Below are positions 30,425 through 41,600 of a stretch of 64,000 nucleotides of DNA, one piece after another. A program made the position numbers and the translations under genes. This DNA comes from Petrosia ficiformis (lineage: Eukaryota > Porifera > Demospongiae > Haplosclerida > Petrosiidae). The notes beneath the pieces were generated by a model. It worked only from the letters and a program-made list of their open reading frames with translations, did no database searches and was not told where the DNA came from. Location of the stretch: contig OX345637.1 in the NCBI GenBank assembly GCA_947044365.1, positions 14,912,916 through 14,976,915 of the forward strand. The letters run 5' to 3'. Position 1 is the first letter of the stretch; each line of letters begins with the position of its first letter.

Positions 30425-33400
30425 CTTTTACATATAAGAATTAAAAAATATATATATATATATACTCAAATGAAGTCATATAGTACTGCCACGATAAATA
30501 TATCTATATATTGCAATACACTAAGCAACGATATGATATAATCATTTTCTTATATCGATTACTATGCACATGCAGTTATAAAAACATAGCATTGTCTTTG
30601 AAATAGTCAAAATCTAAATTGTAGTTTTTCTTACATGTACCTGGAAATAAGGTATCCATGTTGATTTTCTGCAAGCTTGAAGTTGTCTGCAGGTCTCTAA
30701 AACAATAATAAGCTTATTCTGGAACATGGATAGCAAAAAAAGAGACTTTGACTTTCTGAAAAGGGAGTGTCGCCCACAAGCAAGATGACGACCAAAGTAG
30801 GAGGAGTCCGGATTTTGAAATTTTACTTGGTAACATCTAGTTATGTTTAAAAGCTATAGCAAGTTTAAAGTGCTAAGGATAAAACAACTGTAGAAAACTT
30901 AATTATTATTAATCTGTATAAATGAATTATTAATTAATAATTATTATAATTATTGTGATATGCAATATATTGCAATATTAACAGCCACAACACAAAATTA
31001 TGATATAACATTTTCTATATCGTGGCAGCACTAAAGTCATAATTATATATTTTAGTCAATTGCTGTAATTTGGTAGTAAATCAAATTTTGCATCTATTCA
31101 AACTACTCAGTCTAATAAAGACACTGTATAATGGATATCTATACAGTGTGGTTTATAATTAGAGACTACACAAAACTGAAAATCTTGTTATACTTCTACA
31201 TGGACACACAATGACAACTTACTTGGTACTGTAAATGTAAAATTTCTGACATAAACATCTCCTAGAGTGTTCTTAGCATATACCTTCAATACATGATCTC
31301 CAGTACCCAGATGATCTACAGACTCAGTTAAGAAGTTAGTAAAAGTATAGTTTAATCCATTTATTAATGGGTGTGATAGGTTTAGAGTCTTGTTGTTATC
31401 TGTAGTCCCCTGTAAAATGGTATGATATTATTAATAAAGACTACAATGATATGGTTTTGTCAGAGCTTAGATAATGACAATAATTATAAATATAGAATTT
31501 TATCGTTACCTTAAGATGAACTAGAATCTCTTTAGCAGGTGCTGAACTATTATCAGATACTGTTATTGAAAATTTTACTTTGTCATCAGTAACTTTTATA
31601 TCCACTGAAGCATTAACTTTATCAGGAGGACCTAATTATAAATTATAAATTATAAATCAATTTGAATTTAATGTTCTGTTATGATGACAAATATTTATTA
31701 ATTACATAGTAATTATAATAATGAATTGTAACTAGAAATAAAATAATTATATTATTATTGTTATATATGCAAGAAATAGCATTACCATAATACATAGCAA
31801 TGAATCTGAACTTCATATTGTGACAATTAAACTTTGAACTGTTAATGATTTAAGCAGGAGTTCATTTGGAGTATCATGAAGTGACACTCATGAGCTTCTG
31901 AAAATTCATTTTCTATTATTTTAAGTCGTAAACTTACCTCCTACAAAGTTTTGATATACCAGTTGTGCTGTTCCAATACCATTTCTAGCTGTACATGTAA
32001 TATTTCGTGTATTCATTTTAGAAGTAGCATTTGTAATAACCATCTCAATTGAGTGTGTACCATTTTTTTTAATAATCCAGTTGCTCTCATTTCCAGATTG
32101 AGGAAATATTTGTAGACTTAAATTAGTCACTGGTGGTAAAGAGTCACGAACAGTACATTTCAGAGAAGCATTAGATCCTGTTCTTATTTCAGACCATATT
32201 GTTGTGTTAGTACCCTTCTTAAAATAAGGTCCACCTATAATAATATATACAAGAATACTATAGTTAGTCATTACACTAAATATTGTTTATTACCTACTGC
32301 AAAAGTGACATCTTTTACATGAGCATCTCCTAGTGTGTTCTTAGCATATACCTTCAATACATGATCTATAGTACCCAGATGATCTACAGACTCAGTTAAG
32401 AAGTTAGTAAAAGTATATTGTGATCCATTTATTAGTGGTTGTACAGGTGATAGGTTTAGAGTCATGTTGTGTTCTGTAGTGCCCTGTAAAATGGTATGAT
32501 ATTATTAATAATGATATGGTTTTGTCACAGCTTAGATAATAACAATAATTACAAATATAGAATGTTATCATTACCTTCAGATAAACTAGAATCTCTTTAG
32601 CAGGTGCTGAACTATTATCAGATACTGTTATTGAAAAGTTTACTTTGTCATCAGTAACGTTTATATCAACTGAAGCACCAACTTTATCAGGAGGACCTAA
32701 TTATAAATTTACAATTCAAGTTTGCATAAATTTGAATTTAATATTCTGTTGTGATGACAAATTTAATTACAATAATTTATAATTATAATTATGTAAATAG
32801 TAATTATAATAATAAATTGTAATTATAAACAAAATATATAATTATATTATTATTATTGTTGCATTATTTCATACATAGTAATAGCAATGAATCTAAACTT
32901 CATTTTGTGTAAATTAAACAATTAAACTTTGAACTGTAAAGTAACTTATTGATTTAAGCAGGAGTTTATTCAGTGCATCAAGAAGTGACACTCAGGAGTT
33001 TCGGAAAATTCAATCACAAAATTTTCTATTTTAAATCATAAACTCACCTCCTACAAAGTTACGATATACCAGTAGTGCTGTTCCAATACCATTTTCAGCT
33101 GTACATACAATATCCATTGTATTCATTTCAGAACTAGCATTTGTAATCACCATCTCAATTGAGTGTGTACCATTTCTTTTAATAATCCAGTTGCTCTCAG
33201 ATTCATTAGGAGGAAACATTTCAAGTTTAGTCACTGGTGGTAGAGAGTCATGAACAGTACATTTCAGAGAAACATTAGATCCTGTTCTTATTTCAGACCA
33301 TATTGTTGTGTTAGTACCCTCACTAAAGTGTAGTTCACCTATAATAATAGATACAAGAATATTATAACTAGTCATTACACAAGATATTGTTTATTACCGT

Positions 33401-35485
33401 ATGCAAAATGGACATCTTTTACATGTACATCTCCTAGTGTGTTCTTAGCATATACCTTCAACACATGATCTGTAGTACCCAAATGATCTACAGACCCAGT
33501 TAAGAAGTTAGTAAAAGTATATTTTGATCGATTTATTAATGGGTGTGGTAAAGTTAGAGTGATGTTGTGTTTTGTAGTGCCCTGTAAAATGGTATGATAT
33601 TATTAATAAAGACTAGAATGATATAGTTTTGTCAGAGCTTAGATAATGACAATAATTAAAAATATAGAATGTTATCATTACCTTCAGGTAAACTAGAATC
33701 TCTTTAGCAGGTGCTGAACTATTATCAGATACTGTTATTGAAAAGTTTACTTTGTCATCAGTAACGTTTATATCCACTGAAGCAGTAACTTTATCAGGAG
33801 GACCTAATTATATCACAAAAAATTATAAATAAATTTTGCACAAATTTTAATTTAATGTTCTGTTGTATTGAATAATTTAATTATTACTTCAACCCATTTC
33901 TTGCATGTCATATCAAATCCCACAACCTAGACTTCTTTATAGTGAGAGTAGCATCAGATCCAACTATCAAATCAGGCAACACTGTTGTGTTAGTACCTTC
34001 TTTGAAGGTAATTTCCTTGGATTTGATAAGCCCATACGAATACGCCAACATGAGAAGAAACACCAGCAACAGAGTGCATTCATTACTACAGGTTTAATTT
34101 ACATTTTTAAAATCTTTGGGTGGGGTTCAATACCTCTGTCACAATGAATTACTATTATCTATTACTCTGTGTCTGTTGCTGAGTTTCTAATTCTCTCATG
34201 CATGCATATCATTACAAAATACACATGCCTGACCACTCTAGGGACCTTGCAATGTATGACCACTCTAGGGGCCCTTGGGATGTATGACCACTCTAGGCGC
34301 TCTTGTCATTAGGTAAACTTCTCGTACTGTCTTTGTGGTTAATTGCTCCATGTATTTCACTTGATCCTAAAAATTGTTATAATAAGCTTGTCTTTTATTT
34401 TCATCCTTGCATAATTTCATGTATTTTAGTCCTAATGTTGTTAGTTGTCCAGAAATGTTGTTTATACACAGACAGACAGACAGACAGACAGAACACCAGA
34501 CTACAGTAACCCTCCACTCCGCCTACGCGGGCAAGGGTTAATGATGCATAAGATCTAATTATAGTTGTAATAACTAATATGTTGCTGAGTTATTGTTATT
34601 GGAGATCCAGCAAGGGGTAAATCAAGTCTAGTAAGTTAATTAAAATCAGTTCTGTTTTATAGTCAACATCACAACCAAACCAGCCTCTGTCCCTAGATGA
34701 GTTTCCTTTATAAATGCAGTTGAGTGATGTTTTGGAAAAAAAAACAAATTCCTTACCCATATTTGATAGATAAATATGTTAATTTTTATTGTTAATTAAA
34801 TTCCAGAGTAATAATTATAGTTCCAGTGCCCTCAGAAAATAATTTCCTTGAAATTAACGCAGTCTACGAAAATTAAGACTTTTTGAATGAAATGTTGTTA
34901 CTGTGAAAATTTAAAGTAATTAACATGTGATGTCATTCAGACATGGGTATTAGCCTATGTCTCCTGCACTGGTACTGCAATTATTATGTATTGTAGTGTT
35001 GTTTTAGTTAACTATGACTATAACTAAAACCCCATTTAGTAAGGCATAGTTAATTAAACTGTAACTAAATTAAAAGTCTACTGCAATAACTATAACCAAC
35101 TAAAACCATTTAGTAAGCCTAATATTATAAACAATAACTAAAGTAAACATTTGAGAAACCACACATACTATTAATATAACTAAAAGTGGTCACTATAGTC
35201 ACACTAAAACAAGGCTCAGGCTCTCTGAGGTTACTTCAGGGCTTCTAATGAGATTTTGTTTGCATGTTAGGAAACTATTTACATACAGGATTAAAGGCTC
35301 AATGTTAGAAAGATAATCAGTGTAATATACTTCTTCAGCTAAAAAGATTCCATACTTAAAATTTGTAACATAGTTGCTTAATTACCATACTAATAATAAT
35401 AAACTAAATCTATTCACCATTTAGACTTACCTAATCCACAACATGTGGTAATGAAGAGAGAAATGAACAGTAGATAACACCACAT
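29824..35485 (-). CDS. Gene 2: short Ig/FN3 transmembrane receptor (12 exons, about 588 aa)
   Basis: Order: signal peptide (35431-35485), FN3 (33682-33803 plus 33398-33581), Ig (33048-33338), FN3 (32575-32696 plus 32294-32483), Ig (31938-32234), FN3 (31510-31631 plus 31223-31409), micro-exon (30404-30424), transmembrane exon (30243-30348) and tail (29824-29893). Exons sum to 1,767 nt, exactly 589 codons with stop. It lacks the distal Ig domains w, x, y, z of genes 1 and 3; its first intron joins the signal peptide directly to the FN3/Ig array. The Ig at 31938-32234 starts GGPYFKKG where the others have GELHFSEG. Same membrane and tail layout as gene 1, so a shared signalling or adhesion mode is likely. 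Confidence 0.75.
30481..31033. mobile_element. TAGTGCTGCCACGATA-type MITE, copy 2, with exact target duplication
   Basis: Ends TAGTACTGCCACGATAA and TATCGTGGCAGCACTA are inverted repeats. The 8-mer AAGTCATA flanks both sides exactly (30473-30480 and 31034-31041). Gene 1 still has the empty site, a single AAGTCATA at 1279-1286. Gene 3 carries the insertion at the same place (38742-39182). Confidence 0.8.
33905..34085 (-). pseudogene. Relic alternative first exon, gene 2
   Basis: Retains [18 protein letters not shown] and EGTNTTV, but the ATG context is lost and a stop follows the SRLWDLI segment. It occupies the same place relative to the FN3a exon as the relics at 6399, 41010 and 49341. The main transcript should splice across it. 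Confidence 0.6.
34190..35430. other. Intron 1 of gene 2, duplicated with gene 3 intron 1
   Basis: No exon is seen. The sequence closely follows 59100-60507: the TATGACCACTCTAGGGGCCC repeat, a (CAGA)n tract, TTAACTATGACTATAACTAA-rich sequence and GGCTCTCTGAGGTTACTTC. Gene 1 keeps only the part nearest exon 1 (about 24545-24960). It marks the extent of the segmental duplication. Confidence 0.65.
35431..35485 (-). CDS. Gene 2 exon 1: signal peptide
   Basis: [18 protein letters not shown] plus one base, then GTAAGT. It is identical in protein to gene 3 exon 1. The about 140 bp upstream (35486-35625) also matches the gene 3 upstream region, so promoter and first exon were duplicated together. Confidence 0.78.
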
Positions 35486-35630
35486 AGTGTTTTACTGCAG
35501 CAAACTATACGAATTTAATGGATAAAGCAAGTCACTAGGACAGAGTTTAGCTGCAGTGGCTGTTTTCTCAATCGAAAAAGGATCGTGACGATCACGGAAT
35601 ATAGTACAACCACTAATTATTGGGGCGGAT
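35486..35630 (-). promoter_or_regulatory. Conserved upstream region of gene 2
   Basis: About 140 bp immediately upstream of the ATG is nearly identical to 60563-60690 of gene 3. It includes the imperfect palindrome CGTGATCGTCACGATCC on the minus strand (around 35580-35597). Conservation ends abruptly where a fold-back family member begins. No TATA box is obvious at a fixed distance. Confidence 0.45.
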
Positions 35631-36046
35631 TTATTAGTATTAGTTGCAGTTTTACATTCTTCCTGATTCTTCCTGCTGGTGCATGTTCTTTTACATGCCA
35701 CGCCTATTCCCGTGATGATGCAACTTCCTTAATAACTCTCAAGAGGTCACAACATAATTGTATTATAGTTTGAATTAGTGCGAAAGTGAATGGTCCTATG
35801 AACCATAAAAACGTAAATTATAATGTTATATAAGACAATAATTAGGACAGGTCATGTACATTATTATGTTATGGAAGACAATAATTAAATGAAAGGACAG
35901 GTCATGATTTCATGGAAGGACAAGTCATGTACATAATTATGTTATAGAAGACAATAATTAAATAAAAGAAACTGGTTTTGTACATGGCAATTATAAACAA
36001 GGAGAATATTATACATTACTCTTTCTAAATAAACAATTCTACTTTA

Positions 36047-36553
36047 TGAATATTTATTTTAGCTTATTTTGCAAATTTCTTCCCATTTCTAACACCGGCG
36101 TCTCTGTTTGCTTTTTGTACCCCAAACTTGGGCCACTTTCTGACACGGACTACTACTTCTATGTTCTAGCAGCCTGTTTATCGGGACTCGGTAGTTTCCA
36201 AGTGCTTCGTAGGACTAATTCAAATGCAGTGTTCTCCCTCTTTTGACTGCAACTAGGGCAAATAAAATGACCCCACTGTATGTTGGCACCAGCTACACCC
36301 ACGATATTGGGTTTCACAGCAAGAGAAACGTCTTAGTTACCCACCAGATGAATGGGTGGTGAGGGGGCTGCGTCTCCTTCAAACTCCCATTAATGGGGTG
36401 ACACCTTTTTAAAATTCCTCCTGTACTCGAAATTTTCATGGACTTATTCCAGACATTAATTACAAACATTTGGAAGTGCTTCGTAATACTAGGAATACAC
36501 TGCAAACTGCGTAGGGGTCAAATGTCACATATGTGACATCAGTCCTCTAAGAA
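36047..36553. mobile_element. piggyBac-like element, copy 2
   Basis: Inverted relative to 27337-27916. The right end TCAGTCCTCTAAGAA abuts TTAA (36554-36557); the left terminus is truncated, beginning in the interior. One strand shares LPISNTGVS and FLYPKxG with copy 1, but also the opposite strand shares TAFELxLRS, so the true coding direction is unclear. Confidence 0.5.
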
Positions 36554-36772
36554 TTAATTAACTAACAGTGCATATCATGTGACATTGAGCCAGTTACATT
36601 TCATATACATGTACTAGTCACCAGATTAAACAACATACTAAAGAATGATTAATGAACAGCTACATGTATCAGTGAAAATGTAAGTGAAACAACTAGAAAT
36701 GTCAAATGATATATGCTAAATCTTTTAACATGGTAGCTACTCGGGTGGGTTAATAAAGTCATAATAATTATT

Positions 36773-37030
36773 AAGGCTGCGAAATGCTGAAATTGATTAT
36801 CACTAACTTCAAATCAATAATTGATTAAAATAAGTGGAAGTAATTAGGCCAATTCTCCCATATGATAATCAAAAAGGCTTCTAGTCACTTCCATATTGTA
36901 CATTATTTGCTGTCAAATGCTTGAAAAGTATGTCTTTTGGAATAATTAGCATAATCGTTATCACAGACATACAATCAATAATCAGAAGAGTTTTTGATTA
37001 ATCAATTAATCAATTAATCATCCCAGCCTT
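36773..37030. mobile_element. GGCTGGGA-ended MITE, copy 2
   Basis: Starts AAGGCTGCGAAATGCTGA and ends TCATCCCAGCCTT. It is flanked on both sides by AATAATTATT (36763-36772 and 37031-37040), a perfect 10-bp direct repeat, although the low complexity weakens it as a target-site signature. No coding capacity. Confidence 0.65.
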
Positions 37031-37083
37031 AATAATTATTAATGTAATATAGCCAGTTACTGCCTCCTGTGCACATGTACAAA

Positions 37084-37870
37084 TGATGTACATAACGAGG
37101 ACCTTCTGACTGCTAAGTCATGAAGGTGGTTGTGATTATGTTTTCCTTGTAATCATTACAATTACAAATTACAATCTACAATGAGTAATTAATGATTACA
37201 TAACTAATTACATGTAGCCTTTTAATTAATGTAATGATTACAATTACCAATTACATGTAGCCTTTTCATTAATGTAATCGTTGCAAATACAAGTTACAAT
37301 CTACAATGAGTAATATTACATTACCAATTACATGTAGCCTTTTAAATTAATGTAATGAATACATAACCAATTACATGTAGCCTTTTAATTATTGTAATTA
37401 TTACAATTGCCAATTACATGTGACCTTTTAATTAATGTAATGATTATGATTACAAATTCAAATCATTAAAATTTCAAATTGTTAACAAATTATATCAATC
37501 ATCAAAGAATGACTTGTTCACTTTTAAATATACCAACTCTTCAAAGTTTTGAGGAAGCAGCCTTGGCCTGTCTGCTCTAAGAATTCACTCTGCTTGTCTC
37601 TCAACTGGAGCATAGATAGGTTGTTGGGACACTGCTATAATGATTATTCGAGGTCAATTACAATTATATTACAATTACTTCCTCCAGAGTTGTTTGCGAT
37701 TACAGTTACATGTACATTACAATTACATCATTACTAATCATTACAAAACAACAACCCAGCTAGTCATATGCTCTATCATCTGAACTATTGGAGCCAGGTT
37801 GCATGAGGAAGAGTATTTCATAAATAAGTGTCTACTACTTACATGTAGGTCAGGGAAATTCAGCTATATG
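37084..37870 (-). repeat. tRNA-Ala-like SINE copy split by an insertion
   Basis: The two halves (about 37088-37120 and 37755-37870) join to match 51130-51260. The insert between them (37121-37758) is built of ATTACATGTAGCCTTTTAAT units of about 55-60 bp and is flanked by CTAAGTCAT and CTAGTCAT, consistent with a target duplication of about 8 bp. Confidence 0.6.
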
Positions 37871-38118
37871 CTAAACACATTTTACAATTATTTAAGTTTA
37901 CTATAACAGGGTGGGGTTCATTCTATATCTTTGGGTTGGGCTTGATACCAAATTGAATTCTTCATTGTGTGTGTGTTCACAAAATTGGTTTTCAGTAATT
38001 CAAGTCTTACAGAAAAAAATTAGAAAAAAGCTTTTTAGCTCTAAAAAAAATCACAAAATTACAGGGAAATTATCAAAATTATAATTATCAGTAAAACTGT
38101 TTATTTTCAAAGAAAGTT

Positions 38119-38692
38119 TCAAGTAGAAGTACCATAACCCCTGGAAGCATCATCAAAATCACCATTATTTTGCAATGGAACAAATCCACTGTAAATAAAG
38201 AAAACCATCACATAGTATGTAATATTAGTCACATGATACAAATTATGTTGTACATGAACACCAGTCAAACACTATTACATATTACATATGTAGAAAATCA
38301 CATTATGTGCAACAGTTATCACATGATAATAATAACATTAGTCACATGATATCTTAGCTCTTCTAAAAGGGAAACCCCATTAAATGGGAGATGATAGCCA
38401 GTAGACACAGTTAATAAAACAGAACCACATTACAAACCCAGTAATCTTTCTTTCTAAATGTCCCATTATTCTTCTCCCCCAGAGCTATACTTCCAATATG
38501 GTAACTTACCGTGTGCGCTTTTTCTTCTTCCAGAAATAGAATATTGCAGCTCCAGCAATGATAGCTATTATTATTATAGCTACAGGTACAACAACACCAG
38601 CTGCAATCTTACCAGCTATGATATGATATAGAATAATAATAATAATTATTTTATTAATTTTATTAACATACCATTTGAACTCTTCTTTTTGC
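38119..38692 (-). CDS. Gene 3 micro-exon, transmembrane exon and tail
   Basis: SKKKSSN, then [29 protein letters not shown] and tail [22 protein letters not shown] with TGA stop at 38119-38121. Compared with gene 2 the tail has a KLQNDG to PLQNNG change. AATAAA follows at 38100-38105. Confidence 0.76.
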
Positions 38693-41600
38693 CTTTTATA
38701 TATAAGAATTAAAAAAAACAATTATTTAAATGAAGTCATAATAGTACTGCCACGATAATTATATAATTTTCTTATATCATTAGTAAGCACATGCAGTTAT
38801 ACAAAATAGCATCATCTTTGAAAGAAGGTATCCATGTTGATTTTTGACAAACATAAAAGTGTCTGCAGCTCTCTAAAAAATAATAAGCTTAATTCTGGAA
38901 GACGGAAAGCAAAAAAGCCCTTGACTTTCAGAAAAGAGGGTGTTGCCCATGAGCAAGATGACAACCAAGGTAGGAGTCTGGGTTTTGAAATTTTAAGATT
39001 TTTTTACTTAGTTACATCTAGTTATGTTTAAAAGCTATAGCGAATTTAAAGTGCTGAGGATAGAAAAAAATATAGATTATTATTTATTAATTAAAATTAT
39101 ATCGTGATGTGTGATATATTGCAATATTAACAGCCATAACATAAAATTATGATATAAAATTAAAAATATCATGGCAGCACTAAAATCATAATTATATATA
39201 TTAAACATTTGCTCTAATTTGGTAATAAATTAAATTTTGCATCCATTGAAACTGCTCAGTATAATAAAGACCCTGTATATTGGTCTTCATGACAGTGTGA
39301 GTCATAATTAGAGACAACATTAAAACTGAAACTCTTATTATACTTCTACACGTACACACCATGACAACTTACTTCCTGAACTAGGTACTGTAAAGTTACA
39401 ATCTGTGACATAAACATCTCCTAGTGTATTCTTAGCATATACCTTCAATACATGATCTGCTGTACCCAGATGATCTACAGACTCAGTTAAGAAGTTATTA
39501 AAAGTATGATTTGATCCATTTATTAACGGTTGTGTTAGGGGTAGAGTGATGTTGTTATCTGTAGTGCCCTGTAAAATGGTATGATATTATTAATAAAGAC
39601 TAGAATGATATGGTTTTGTCAGAGCTTAGATAATAACAATAATTACAAATATAGAATGTTATCATTACCTTCAGATAAACTAGAATCTCTTTAGCAGGTG
39701 CTGAACTATTATCAGATACTGTTATTGAAAAGTTTACCTTGTCATCAATAACTTTTATATCCACTGAAGCATTAACCTTATCAGGAGGACCTAATTATAA
39801 ATTATAAATCAGTTTTGCGTAAATTTGAATTTAATGTTCCGTTGTGATGACTAATTAAATTACAATATAATTATATGTAAATAGTAATTATAATAATCAG
39901 TATAATAAATTTTAATTATAAATAAAATACATACACAATTATATTATTATTGTTATAAGCAGGAAATAGTATTACTTTATATTTAGTAATAGCAATGATT
40001 CTGAACTTCATATTGTGACAATTAACTTCGAACTGTAAAGTAACTTAATGATTTAAGCAAGAGTTCATTCAGAGCATCATGAAGTGACACTCATCAGCTT
40101 CTGAAAATTCATTTTTTATTATTTTAAGTCATAGACTCACCTCCTACAAAGTTTTGATATACTAGTTGTGCTGTTCGAATACCGTTTCCAGCTGAACATG
40201 TAATATTTCTTGTATTCATTTTAGAAGTAGCATTTGTAATAACCATCTCAATTGAGTGTGTACCATTTCTTTTAATAATCCAGTTGCTCTCATTTCCAGA
40301 TTGAGGAAATATTTGTAGACTTAAATTAGTCACTGGTGGTAAAGAGTCACGAACAGTACATTTCAGAGAAGCATTAGATCCTGTTCTTATTTCAGACCAT
40401 ATTGTTGTGTTAGTACCCTCACTAAAGTGTATTTCACCTATAATAATAGATACAAGAATACTATAGTCATTATATACATATAAAATATTGTTCATTACCT
40501 ACTGCAAAAGAGACATCTTTCACATGAACATTTCCTAGTGTGTTCTTAGCATATACCTTCAATACATGATTTCCAATACCCAGATGATCTACAGACTCAG
40601 TTAAGAAGTTAGTAAAAGTATATTTTGATCCATTTACTAATGGGTATAATAGGTTTAGAGTGATGTTGTGCTTTGTAGTGCCCTGTAAAATGGTATGATA
40701 TTATTAATAAAGACTAGAATGATATGGTTTTGTCAGAGCTTAGATAATAACAATAATTACAAATATAGAATGTTATCATTACCTTCAGATGAACTAGAAT
40801 CTCTTTAGCAGGTGCTGAACTATTATCAGATACTGTTATTGAAAACTTTACTTTGTCATCAGTAACTTTTATATCCACTGAAGCACTAACTTTATCAGGA
40901 GGACCTAATTATAAATTATAAATCAAACATTTTAGTAAATTTGATTTTAATGTTCTGTTGTGATTTAATTACTACTTCAACCCATTTCTTTCCTGCCTTA
41001 AGGAAACATACAAAATTCAACAACCTCCGGATTAGACTTCAAAGTAGCATCACATCCAACTATCAAGTCGGGCAACACTGTTGTGTAAGTACCTTCTTTG
41101 AAGGTAATTTCCTTTAATTTGATAAGCCTATACAAATAAGCCAACATGAGAAGGAACACTGGCAAAATCATCTTGTAGTAAACAGGGTGGGGTTCATTAA
41201 TACAGGTTTTAAAAATCTTAGGCGGAGTTCGATACCGCTGTCAAGGTGTTTGGTACCCCCAGGTACTAAATCACCAGTGATTTGGTACTCCAGGGGTACC
41301 AAATCACTGCAATAGAATAAGCTGATGGTGAATTGGTATCTCTGGTGATTTCATATCCCCTAGTACTTCACATGCTTTCTGCAAGGTATTTCAGTATCAA
41401 GTGAGCTAAAATATAGGCCGCTTGAATAACTAGTTGTATGCCATCAAATGCTTTTATAAATTTTGTATTTTTTTCTGACCAATAATATAATAATTATATA
41501 ATTAAATCTAAATAGTAATTACAATAATCAGTATAATTACTATTGTTTTTATTTCACTTTTGTTTTCTTTGTATAATTATTATATTTAATAATATTAGAA

